Assembly: GCA_964424585.1 (NCBI GenBank)
Contig: CAYRJD010000013.1
Coordinates: 1-10,135 of the forward strand
From: CAYRJD01 sp964424585
GTDB lineage: Bacteria; Actinomycetota; Acidimicrobiia; Acidimicrobiales; Poriferisodalaceae
Direction of reading: 5' to 3'
DNA length: 10,135 bases
In this document: piece by piece, positions 1 through 6,408 of the stretch
How positions within the stretch are numbered: position 1 is the stretch's first letter
How the letters are laid out: the number at the start of each line of letters is the position of its first letter
Position numbers and translations under genes: made by a program
The notes under the pieces: generated by a model
What the model was told of the DNA's origin: nothing
The model's database searches: none
The model's input: only the letters and a program-made list of their open reading frames with translations

Positions 1-1
1 C

Positions 2-376
2 TACCCCCGCTGGGCGTCGGGCATCACCGACGTCAACGTGCTCGCCCGCGACGATCACGGGCGGCCCACCGAGGTCAAGTTCAGCGCGGCGGCGTTCGGG
101 CGCAGCGCCACCTACACGCTGGCGTACGACCACTCCGACGCGCCCGCCCGCATCGGCTGGCAGCTCATCTCGGGCGACATCCTCCGCCAGCTCGACGGGC
201 ACTACCGCTTTGAGACCGTCGAGACCGACGAGGGCTCCACCGCCGTCAGCTACCGGCTCGCCATCGAACTCGCCGTCGCCCTGCCGGGCTTCATCAAGCG
301 GCGAGCCGAAGCCCGCATCGCGCACACCGCCATCGACGACCTCCAGAAGATGCTGGAGGTCGCGCCCGTCGCCTAG
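2..376 (+). CDS. SRPBCC / polyketide cyclase-like protein, 3' part (5' end outside window)
   Basis: The frame is open from the left edge to the TAG at 374-376, giving 124 visible residues. It begins inside a YPRWASGITDVNVL segment, which matches the stretch after the first helix in START/SRPBCC 'polyketide cyclase/dehydrase' proteins. Later segments (DDHGRPTEVKFSAAAFG, the ISGDILRQLDGHYRFE strand region, and the C-terminal helix FIKRRAEARIAHTAIDDLQ) fit the same fold: a curved beta sheet closed by a long C-terminal helix that lines a hydrophobic cavity. Family members are usually about 145-150 residues, so roughly 20-30 N-terminal residues are probably missing. The GTG at 38 lies inside the fold and is not taken as the start. 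Such proteins bind lipids or other small hydrophobic ligands; the ligand cannot be told here. It is followed by the alaC promoter on the same strand. Confidence 0.8.
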   Translation, partial: YPRWASGITDVNVLARDDHGRPTEVKFSAAAFGRSATYTLAYDHSDAPARIGWQLISGDILRQLDGHYRFETVETDEGSTAVSYRLAIELAVALPGFIKRRAEARIAHTAIDDLQKMLEVAPVA

Positions 377-408
377 CGCACCCCGACCCGCGCGCACCCG
401 CGAGTGGT

Positions 409-436
409 TTGAACGACCCGCTTCGTGCTGTATAGG
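409..436 (+). promoter_or_regulatory. Putative sigma-70-type promoter of alaC, leaderless layout
   Basis: TTGAAC at 409-414 resembles a -35 box. After a 16-bp spacer comes TATAGG at 431-436, preceded by TG at 429-430 (extended -10 character). The GTG start of alaC at 444 lies 7 nt after the -10 hexamer, so transcription would begin at or within a base of the start codon, giving a leaderless mRNA. A competing reading is that AGG at 434-436 or 438-440 serves as a Shine-Dalgarno site, which would need a promoter further upstream. The rest of the 377-443 gap holds no clear terminator hairpin for the upstream gene. Confidence 0.55.
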
Positions 437-443
437 TAGGAAC

Positions 444-1622
444 GTGGAGTTTCGACGAATCAACTCGCTGCCGCCGTACGTCTTCACGATCATCGACGGA
501 CTGAAAGCCGACCTGCGCCGCAACGGCGACGACGTGATCGACCTGGGGTTCGGCAACCCCGACATCCCGTCGTCGCCGGTCGCGGTCGACAAGCTGATCG
601 AAGCGGCGCGCAACCCGCGCAACCACCGCTACTCGGTCAGCCGTGGTCTGCCCAAGCTGCGGCTCGCCGCAGCGGAGATGTATCGCCGCAACTGGGGCGT
701 CGAGCTCGACCCCGACACCGAAATCATCAACACCATCGGCGTCAAGGAAGGCTTCTCGCACTTGATGTGGACGCTGCTCGCGCCCGGCGACGCGTGCCTC
801 GTGCCGGCGCCGTCGTATCCGATCCACCGCTTCGGCCCGCTGTTCACCGGCGCGAGCGTGCGCGAGGTGCCGCTGGGCACCGGCGAAGACTTCTTCGCCC
901 GGCTGGTCGAACGCTTCGAATACTCGTGGCCACGCCCCCGGGTGATCGTGCTCTCGTTCCCGCACAACCCGACCACCACCTGCGTCGACGCCGAGTTCAT
1001 GCAGCGCATCGTCGACTTCGCGCGCGCGCATGAGGTGTTGTTAGTCCACGACTTCGCGTATGCCGACCTGGGTTTTGACGGCTACGAGCCGCCGTCCATC
1101 CTCGCAGCCAAAGGTGCCAAAGACGTCGCCGTCGAGTTTTACAGCATGACCAAATCGTTCTCGATGGCAGGCTGGCGGGTCGCGTTCTGCGCCGGCAACG
1201 CCCAGGTGATCGCCGCGCTCGCCAAGCTCAAGAGCTACCTCGACTACGGAATGTTCCAGCCCGTCCAAATCGCCGCGACGGTCGTGATGGAAACCGAGCC
1301 CGAGTTTCCCCGCGAGGTCAACGCCGAGTATCGGGCGCGCCGAGACACGCTCATCTCGGGTCTGTGCCGACTGGGCTGGAAGATCGAGCCGCCCAAGGGA
1401 ACGATGTTTGTGTGGGCGCCGATCCCCGAGCCGTACGCGCAGATGGGTTCGATCGAGTTCGCGAAGCACGTCGTCACCGAAGCGAAGGTCGCGCTGTCGC
1501 CGGGCGTCGGCTTCGGCCCCGGCGGCGAAGGCCACGTCCGCTTCGCCCTCGTCGAAAACGAACACCGCATCCGCCAAGCCGTCAGCCAGCTGCGCACGAC
1601 GCTCACCAAGCTCTGCGGTTAA
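444..1622 (+). CDS. alaC: AlaC-type glutamate-pyruvate aminotransferase (class I/II, PLP-dependent)
   Basis: The protein has 392 residues. It transfers the amino group from glutamate to pyruvate, making alanine and 2-oxoglutarate, in the cytosol with pyridoxal phosphate. The N-terminus FRRINSLPPYVFTI is the characteristic start of E. coli AlaC (YfdZ), and similarity to remembered AlaC sequence runs throughout: GNPD (37-40), YSVSRGLPKLR (63-73), SYPIH (124-128), HNPTTT (174-179, PLP-contacting Asn175), HDFAYADLGFDG (202-213, Asp203 and Tyr206), SMTKSFSMAGWR (234-245, Schiff-base Lys237), KSYLDYG (263-269), IPEPYAQMGS (327-336) and VRFALVEN (365-372, substrate-carboxylate Arg366). Length is normal. 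GTG at 444 is chosen because homology begins there and a -10-like box lies 7 nt upstream; the frame is open further 5', but that stretch is the upstream gene read out of frame. Related proteins are sometimes annotated as LL-diaminopimelate or aspartate aminotransferases, so substrate choice is less certain than fold. Confidence 0.88.
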   Translation: MEFRRINSLPPYVFTIIDGLKADLRRNGDDVIDLGFGNPDIPSSPVAVDKLIEAARNPRNHRYSVSRGLPKLRLAAAEMYRRNWGVELDPDTEIINTIGVKEGFSHLMWTLLAPGDACLVPAPSYPIHRFGPLFTGASVREVPLGTGEDFFARLVERFEYSWPRPRVIVLSFPHNPTTTCVDAEFMQRIVDFARAHEVLLVHDFAYADLGFDGYEPPSILAAKGAKDVAVEFYSMTKSFSMAGWRVAFCAGNAQVIAALAKLKSYLDYGMFQPVQIAATVVMETEPEFPREVNAEYRARRDTLISGLCRLGWKIEPPKGTMFVWAPIPEPYAQMGSIEFAKHVVTEAKVALSPGVGFGPGGEGHVRFALVENEHRIRQAVSQLRTTLTKLCG

Positions 1623-3400
1623 CCCTCGCCCTCGGCGCTTGTCAGGTGAGGCGGCGAGGCGGCGAGCTGGCGGGTGGCGTTGATGGCGGCGAGCCAGCGG
1701 CGGTGGAGTTCGTCGGAGGGCCGTGCGGCGGCGCCGCGCGCGCCGGATCGAGAGGGAGTCCGGGGAACGAACTCGGCGTCGAGGTGCCAGGTGGCTGCTA
1801 GCTCGGCTTCGCTAGACCACACACCCTCCGCCAACCCAGCGAGCATCGCCGAACCCATCGCGGTGGCTTGGGTTGAGACCGGACGCTGGACGGTCACCCC
1901 GCACAAGTCGGCCTGCGTTGCCAGCACGAAGTCGCTGTTGGCGACGCCGCCGTCGGCTCGCAGCACAGCCAGCGGGCGGCCAGCAACCGCGACCATCGCG
2001 TCAGTCACGTCACGCACGCTCAGCGCGACCGACTCGAGCACCGCTCGCGCCAGGTGCGCCGGCGACGTGGATCGCGTCATGCCCGTCAACGTCGCACGAG
2101 CACCCGGATCCCAATAGGGGCTGCCCAAGCCCTCGAACGCCGGCACGAACACCACGCCGTCGCTGCCGTCGACGCTGCTCGCCAGCGCGTCGAGAGCCGC
2201 AGCACTGTCGGCCAGCCCCAGCGTCGCGAGCGCCCAGTCGATAGCCGAGCCGGTCGAAAACACCGAACCCTCGAGCGCGTAGGTGAGCGTGCCAGCCACG
2301 TCGGTGCCAGGCGAAGTGCTCGCCGCGCACGTCACCAGCAAGCCTTCGGGTGCCTGGGTCGCCGCAGGCTGGCGTTCGGCAAGCGCCGAGGGCTGGTCTT
2401 CGGCAAGCGCCGGAGGCTGGTCTTCGGCAAGCGCCGAGGGCTGGGCATCGCCCAACGCCATCAACACGAACGAACCCGTCCCGTAGGTGACTTTCACCGA
2501 CCCAGGCGCGAAGCACGCTTGACCCACCAGCGCCGCTTGCTGGTCGCCCGCCACGCCGCTGATCGGCACGCCCGGGCCCAGCGCCGTCACATCGGCCGTC
2601 GTCGCGACGCGTCCGCACGACGGCCGCACCTGCGCCAGCGCGTCGACCGGCACCCCAAACAGTTCGCACAGCTCTTCGTCCCACGCTCCCGCGCCGATGT
2701 CGAACAGCAACGTGCGCGAGGCGTTCGTCACGTCCGTCACGAACAGCCCGCCCTCGCCCGGCCCGCTCCTACCCGCCCCGCCCTCGCCCGACCCGCTCGG
2801 CCCGCCCGTGAGCTTGTAGACGAGCCAGCTGTCGATGGTGCCGAGCGCCAGCTCGCCCGACGGCGGCAGCGAAGCGTTGTCAACGAGCCACCGCATCTTG
2901 GTCGCGCTGAAATACGGGTCGATCACCAGACCGGTGCGAGCCCGCACCAACGGCGAGTGCCCTGCCTCGGTCAGCTCGGCACACGCGCGCGCCGTCCGCG
3001 TGTCTTGCCACACGATCGCCCGATGCGCCACCTCACCGGTGCGCAAGTTCCACGCCAACGTCGTCTCCCGCTGGTTCGTGATGCCGACCGCCGCCACCGG
3101 CCGGCCCCCCGCCGACCCACCAGCCCGCGACCCGTCGCTGGCCGCCCCGTCGTCTAGCAACCCGACCAGCTCCGCCAGCGTCTCGCACGTCGCGTCCCAA
3201 ATCTCGTTCGCGTCGTGCTCGACCCAGCCCGGCCGACCCAGGTGCTGCGTAAAGCGGCGATACGAAAACGCCACCTCAGCGCCGCGCTCGTCAACCGCCA
3301 TCGACCGCACGCCGGTCGTGCCCGCATCGATAGCCACCACGACGGCGCCGGCTGCCCCACCAGCGGCGTCGCTCGCAGCAGACGTAGCGTCGTGTCGCAC
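1619..3400 (-). CDS. glpK: Glycerol kinase with repeat-encoded loop insertions
   Basis: This cytosolic FGGY-family kinase phosphorylates glycerol to glycerol-3-phosphate with ATP. Motifs in order: AIDAGTTG (23-30, phosphate-binding loop), GWVEHDANEIW (58-68), GITNQRET (106-113; Arg111-Glu112 are the glycerol-binding pair), WQDTRT (131-136), DPYFSATK (161-168, glycerol-site Tyr163), TIDSWLVYKLTGG (188-200), VTDVTNASRT (221-230), GVAGDQQAAL (282-291, catalytic base Asp286), TYGTGS (305-310), ALEGSVFSTG (375-384), GLGSPYWDP (424-432) and ADGGVANSDF (482-491). At 593 residues it is about 90 longer than usual. The excess is an Ala-rich N-terminus plus Gly/Ser/Pro/Ala-rich inserts near 84-100, 201-218 and 318-352. 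GTG at 3400 is chosen because TAGTTT lies 7 nt upstream and no purine-rich ribosome site is present. GTG at 3340 (573 aa) or 3424 are alternatives. The Arg of the E. coli fructose-bisphosphate site (GGTRIP) appears replaced (LGPGVP), so that control is probably absent. Confidence 0.93.
   Translation of the reverse strand: MRHDATSAASDAAGGAAGAVVVAIDAGTTGVRSMAVDERGAEVAFSYRRFTQHLGRPGWVEHDANEIWDATCETLAELVGLLDDGAASDGSRAGGSAGGRPVAAVGITNQRETTLAWNLRTGEVAHRAIVWQDTRTARACAELTEAGHSPLVRARTGLVIDPYFSATKMRWLVDNASLPPSGELALGTIDSWLVYKLTGGPSGSGEGGAGRSGPGEGGLFVTDVTNASRTLLFDIGAGAWDEELCELFGVPVDALAQVRPSCGRVATTADVTALGPGVPISGVAGDQQAALVGQACFAPGSVKVTYGTGSFVLMALGDAQPSALAEDQPPALAEDQPSALAERQPAATQAPEGLLVTCAASTSPGTDVAGTLTYALEGSVFSTGSAIDWALATLGLADSAAALDALASSVDGSDGVVFVPAFEGLGSPYWDPGARATLTGMTRSTSPAHLARAVLESVALSVRDVTDAMVAVAGRPLAVLRADGGVANSDFVLATQADLCGVTVQRPVSTQATAMGSAMLAGLAEGVWSSEAELAATWHLDAEFVPRTPSRSGARGAAARPSDELHRRWLAAINATRQLAASPPHLTSAEGEG
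2367..2462 (-). repeat. 24-bp in-frame tandem repeat inside glpK
   Basis: Three adjacent 24-bp units occupy 2367-2390, 2391-2414 and 2415-2438. They differ from one another at only a few positions. A fourth, diverged unit follows at 2439-2462. On the coding strand each unit encodes an octapeptide of the type DQPSALAE (GlpK residues about 318-343), so copy-number changes keep the reading frame. The insert lies between FVLMALG and GLLVTCA, a surface hairpin in GlpK where most family members have a short turn. Confidence 0.9.
2747..2798 (-). repeat. 30-bp-period direct repeat inside glpK
   Basis: Two 22-bp copies, at 2747-2768 and 2777-2798, differ at one base and are spaced 30 bp apart. They encode the Gly/Ser-rich stretch SGSGEGGAGRSGPGEGG (GlpK residues about 202-218), inserted between LTGG and LFVTDVTNAS. 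In typical GlpK these two segments are joined by only a few residues. Confidence 0.8.
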
Positions 3401-3407
3401 GAGGCTG

Positions 3408-3413
3408 AAACTA
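3408..3413 (-). promoter_or_regulatory. -10-like element of glpK (TAGTTT)
   Basis: Read on the minus strand, TAGTTT fits the TANNNT -10 pattern and ends 7 nt before the GTG at 3400, predicting a leaderless glpK transcript. The 7 nt between them (CAGCCTC) contain no Shine-Dalgarno sequence, which favours this view. No convincing -35 hexamer is seen at the usual distance, where trkA coding sequence lies. The hexamer shares the TA at 3412-3413 with the opposite-strand trkA element. Confidence 0.5.
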
Positions 3414-3417
3414 CGGT
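3412..3417 (+). promoter_or_regulatory. -10-like element of trkA (TACGGT)
   Basis: TACGGT fits TANNNT and ends 7 nt before the trkA GTG at 3425, the same spacing as for alaC and glpK. No good -35 hexamer is visible 16-18 bp upstream, inside the glpK 5' end. An alternative is that GGTGGA at 3415-3420, four bases before the GTG, acts as a ribosome binding site, which would place the promoter inside glpK. Confidence 0.45.
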
Positions 3418-3424
3418 GGAACAC

Positions 3425-4777
3425 GTGCGAGTGCTGATTGTCGGCGCCGGCGAGGTCGGCAGCTACGTCGCCGAACGGCTGAGCCACCAAGACCACGACG
3501 TCGTCGTCATCGACCGCGATGCCGCCATCCTCGAACCGCTGCGCACCTCGCTCGACGTGCTCACCGTCACCGGCAGCGGCACCAACCCCGAAAAGCTCGC
3601 CGAGGCCGCAATCGAGCGAGCCGACCTGCTGGTCGCCGTCACCGACAGCGACGAGGTCAACCTGCTCGCCTGCCTCCACGCCAAGCAAGTCGAGCGCGAC
3701 CAACCCATCCCGACCATCGCTCGCCTCGAAGACCGCGACCTCCGAGGCCCCAAAGGCAAGAACATCAGAGAAGCCGTCGGGGTTGACCTCGTGCTCGACC
3801 CGGACGAGCAAACCGCCAGCTCGATCATCGAGCTGCTCGACTACCGCGGCGCCAGCTACGTGCACGAAATGTTCGACGGCGAGCTGCTGATCGTCGAAGC
3901 CCGGCTCGGCGACGACGCCGAACTCGTCGGCATGTCGATGTCGCAGGTCGGCGCGACCTACGAACCCGACTGGGCGTTCATCTTCGGCGTGCTCCAGCGT
4001 GACGGCGAAACCACCGTCATGCGCGCCAACACCGTCATCGAAGCCGACGACCACCTGCGAGCCGTCTGCCTGCGCAAAGGTCGCCCCGAGCTGCTGCGCA
4101 TCATGGGCCTGCACAAGTCCAAGCTGCGACGGGTGATGCTGCTGGGCGGCGGCCGCACCGCCGAGCTGCTCGCCAAGCAGCTAGCCGACCGCGGCGTCGA
4201 AGTGGTGGTCGTCGAGCGTGACCGAGATCGCTGCGTCCACCTGGGCAGCCTCGAGTTTCGCGTCCTCGCCATCGAAGGCGACATCCAAGACGTCGACCTG
4301 CTCGAACGAGAAGGCGTCGGCGACTTCGACGCCGTCGTCGCTACCACCGGCGAAGACGACGCCAACGTGCTGGCGTGCCTCTACGCGAAGACAGCAGGCG
4401 CGTCCGAAGCCATCGCCGTGGTGCACCGCCTGTCGCTGCTGCCGCTGCTAGAGCAAGCCGGCATCGACGCCGCGCTCTCGCCGCGCACCGCCACCGCCAA
4501 CACCGTGCTGCGCATGGTGCGCGGCGGCGTCAGCTCGGTCGCGACGTTCTTAGAAGGCGACGTCGAGGCGCTCGAGCTAGAGGTCATCACTAACAGCAAA
4601 GCCGACGGCGCGGATGTGCGCGCCCTGCACCTGCCCGGCCAGATGCTCCTCGCCGCCGTCGTGCGCGACGGCAAAGCTCGCATCGCCCGAGGCCACAGCA
4701 CGCTGCGCGCCCGCGACCACGTGCTCACGTTCGTGACGCCCGAAGTGGTGGATGAGGTGAAGCAGATCTTCGGGTGA
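3425..4777 (+). CDS. trkA: TrkA, cytosolic nucleotide-binding regulator of Trk K+ uptake
   Basis: The protein has 450 residues, the normal length for a two-repeat TrkA. It forms the cytoplasmic ring that binds NAD(H) or adenine nucleotides and gates the TrkH channel. The first RCK-N domain starts at VRVLIVGAGEVG (Rossmann glycines 7-12), with an acidic strand end at Asp30, TGSGTNPEKL (49-58) and the DLLVAVTDSDEVNLLAC helix-strand region (67-83). A TrkA-C domain spans about 145-218. The second RCK-N starts at RRVMLLGGGRTAELLA (235-250), where the third glycine of the motif is Ala246, then Glu264 and EGDIQD (284-289). A second TrkA-C spans about 372-450. GTG at 3425 gives the standard N-terminus and sits 7 nt after a -10-like box. 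GTG at 3416 and 3392 would add 3 and 11 residues. The stop overlaps the next start (GTGA), so it is coupled to trkH1. Confidence 0.93.
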   Translation: MRVLIVGAGEVGSYVAERLSHQDHDVVVIDRDAAILEPLRTSLDVLTVTGSGTNPEKLAEAAIERADLLVAVTDSDEVNLLACLHAKQVERDQPIPTIARLEDRDLRGPKGKNIREAVGVDLVLDPDEQTASSIIELLDYRGASYVHEMFDGELLIVEARLGDDAELVGMSMSQVGATYEPDWAFIFGVLQRDGETTVMRANTVIEADDHLRAVCLRKGRPELLRIMGLHKSKLRRVMLLGGGRTAELLAKQLADRGVEVVVVERDRDRCVHLGSLEFRVLAIEGDIQDVDLLEREGVGDFDAVVATTGEDDANVLACLYAKTAGASEAIAVVHRLSLLPLLEQAGIDAALSPRTATANTVLRMVRGGVSSVATFLEGDVEALELEVITNSKADGADVRALHLPGQMLLAAVVRDGKARIARGHSTLRARDHVLTFVTPEVVDEVKQIFG

Positions 4778-6408
4778 ACGTCACGCTCGCACCGCTGCTC
4801 ACACGCACCGCAACGTGGCTGCGCGCCGTGCTCGCCTACCTGGCGACGACGTCTCAGAACTTCGTTCGCTCGTGGGCGCGCGGCCCCTATCGCTCCACCA
4901 TCGCGGTCACGGCAACCATCGTGCCGATGATGGCGCTGCCGCTGTTCGCCACCGCCGCCGCGTTCGACTGGCTCACGCCGACCAGAGGCGGCGGCCACGA
5001 CGCGGTCGAGCTGCTGATCGCGGGCGGCGCGGTCAGCGCCGTCGGCGCGGCAGCGATGCGGCTGTGCCGACCCGAGCGGGCGATGACCGTGCGTCAGCTG
5101 TTCACCGCGCTCGTCGCAGCCGCGCTCTCGGCGGTCGCCGTCACGATGGTCGCGCACCTAGCCACCGGAGCGGTCGGCTGGCACCGCCTCGACGTCGCGT
5201 TCGTCGAAGCCGTCGCCACCGTGAGCGGCACCAACGCGTCCGCGCTCAACCCCGCCTCACTGACGGTCGGGCTGACGGCGTTCCGGGCCATCGGACAGTG
5301 GGTGACCGCGGCAGGGGCGATCGTCGTGCTCGTGCGAGTGCTGCCGCACCTGGGCACCGGCGGCGTCGATGCCGACGGCGGCGTGGTCACTCGTTCGGCC
5401 CGCAGGCTCGCGCCCAGCCGGGCTGGCACCATCTCGCGACTGCTGGCGCTGTATGTCGGCGCGACCGTGCTGTGCGCCGTCGCGTATGCGCTCGCCCGCA
5501 TGAGCCTCTCCGACGCGTTCATCCACGCGCTCACCACGCTGTCCACCGGCGGCTTCTCGCCGTACGCCGACTCGATAGGCCACTTCGACTCAGCCACCGT
5601 CGAGTGGGTCGCCATCGTGGGAATGTTCACCGGCGGCGTGAGCCTGCCGCTCATGTTTCTCGCCGCCCGGCGCGTCGACCCGCTACGCCTGTTTCGCAGC
5701 AGCGAGTTCAACTTCTACGCGGCGGTGGTCACGTTTTGCGCGCTGTGCGTCGTGGCCTGGAGCAACGATCCCATTACCGGCGACGGCGTTCGCCACGCGC
5801 TGTTCGCCACCGTGTCGGCCGCATCGACCACCGGCTTTCTGACCAGCGACATCACGGCGTTCCCGAGCGGCGGTCAGGTGTTGCTGGTCGGGCTGATGCT
5901 CGTCGGCGGAATGTCTGCCAGCACGTCCGGCGGCTTCAAGCCGGTGCGGCTGCTGGCGTTGATCTCCTACATCGCCAGGGAACTCCGGCGCGCGCTCCAC
6001 CCCACGATGGTCGCGCCGGTGCGGCTCGGACGATCCACCGTGTCAGAGCCGACCGTCAACCGCATCGCCGGCGAGCTGCTGCTGTCGGGCTTGTTGGCGG
6101 TGCCGATAGTCGTCGTGCTCGCCGCATCTGGGCTCGACATCCTCGGCGCCTGGAGTTTCGTGGTGTCGGCCACCTCAAACGTCGGCCCCGCTCTCGGCGA
6201 GGCAGGCCCCGCCGCTCACCTCGCCGAAGTTGGCGTCGCTGGTCGGCTGGTGTCGGGCGCGCTGATGCTGGCCGGGAGAGTGTCGGTCACCGCCGCGCTG
6301 GTCGCGCTCACCGTCGTCGCCTACCCCATGACCTCGGCCGTCCGCTACCACCTGCGGGCGCGCAGCCGCAGCCGAGCCGCCGAACGCCAGTCGGGCCGCC
6401 AGTCGTGA
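4774..6408 (+). CDS. trkH: TrkH-family K+ transporter subunit, divergent paralogue (TrkH1)
   Basis: This is a 544-residue polytopic membrane protein of the TrkH/KtrB superfamily, which carries K+ through four pseudo-repeated pore loops. Loop 2 (LTTLSTGGFSPY, 253-264), loop 3 (SAASTTGFLTSD, 348-359) and loop 4 (SNVGPALGEAGP, 468-479) are typical. Loop 1 is not: SGTNASAL (151-158) replaces the usual SGFTTTGA-type motif, and the filter glycine aligns with Ala157. The following helix reads FRAIGQWVTAAGAIV (170-184) where the family has a GG-x-G pattern. The intramembrane gate region GGMSASTSGGFKPVR (378-392) and GR (501-502) near the end are kept, but the acidic residue usual after GR-hydrophobic is Ser504. 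An extra cytosolic-looking N-terminus of about 40 residues precedes the first helix. GTG at 4774 overlaps the trkA stop by 4 bp. It is intact; selectivity may differ from standard TrkH. Confidence 0.88.
   Translation: MNVTLAPLLTRTATWLRAVLAYLATTSQNFVRSWARGPYRSTIAVTATIVPMMALPLFATAAAFDWLTPTRGGGHDAVELLIAGGAVSAVGAAAMRLCRPERAMTVRQLFTALVAAALSAVAVTMVAHLATGAVGWHRLDVAFVEAVATVSGTNASALNPASLTVGLTAFRAIGQWVTAAGAIVVLVRVLPHLGTGGVDADGGVVTRSARRLAPSRAGTISRLLALYVGATVLCAVAYALARMSLSDAFIHALTTLSTGGFSPYADSIGHFDSATVEWVAIVGMFTGGVSLPLMFLAARRVDPLRLFRSSEFNFYAAVVTFCALCVVAWSNDPITGDGVRHALFATVSAASTTGFLTSDITAFPSGGQVLLVGLMLVGGMSASTSGGFKPVRLLALISYIARELRRALHPTMVAPVRLGRSTVSEPTVNRIAGELLLSGLLAVPIVVVLAASGLDILGAWSFVVSATSNVGPALGEAGPAAHLAEVGVAGRLVSGALMLAGRVSVTAALVALTVVAYPMTSAVRYHLRARSRSRAAERQSGRQS

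Noticed and set aside
377..408. Possible terminator after the SRPBCC gene
   Set aside because: The C/G-rich bases there form no clear stem-loop and there is no T tract.
2367..2462. CRISPR-like or regulatory tandem array
   Set aside because: Units are contiguous with no spacers and keep the glpK reading frame, so this is a coding tandem repeat.
2054..3157. Long plus-strand open frame (367 codons) opposite glpK
   Set aside because: Arg/His-rich, low-complexity translation with no recognisable motif; it is a high-G+C shadow of glpK.
3422..3427. CACGTG palindrome, which could be back-to-back GTG starts for glpK (3424) and trkA (3425)
   Set aside because: A glpK start at 3424 would have no TANNNT hexamer at the 7-nt distance seen for GTG 3400; the palindrome is a short chance match.
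3401..4114. Upstream open extension of the glpK frame
   Set aside because: It is antisense to trkA, has no kinase homology and would bury the divergent promoter; the GlpK fold needs only sequence from about 3340 downward.
4815..6404. Upstream open extension of the trkH2 frame
   Set aside because: This is trkH1 in another frame; the translation is Arg-rich and TrkH homology begins only at 6405.
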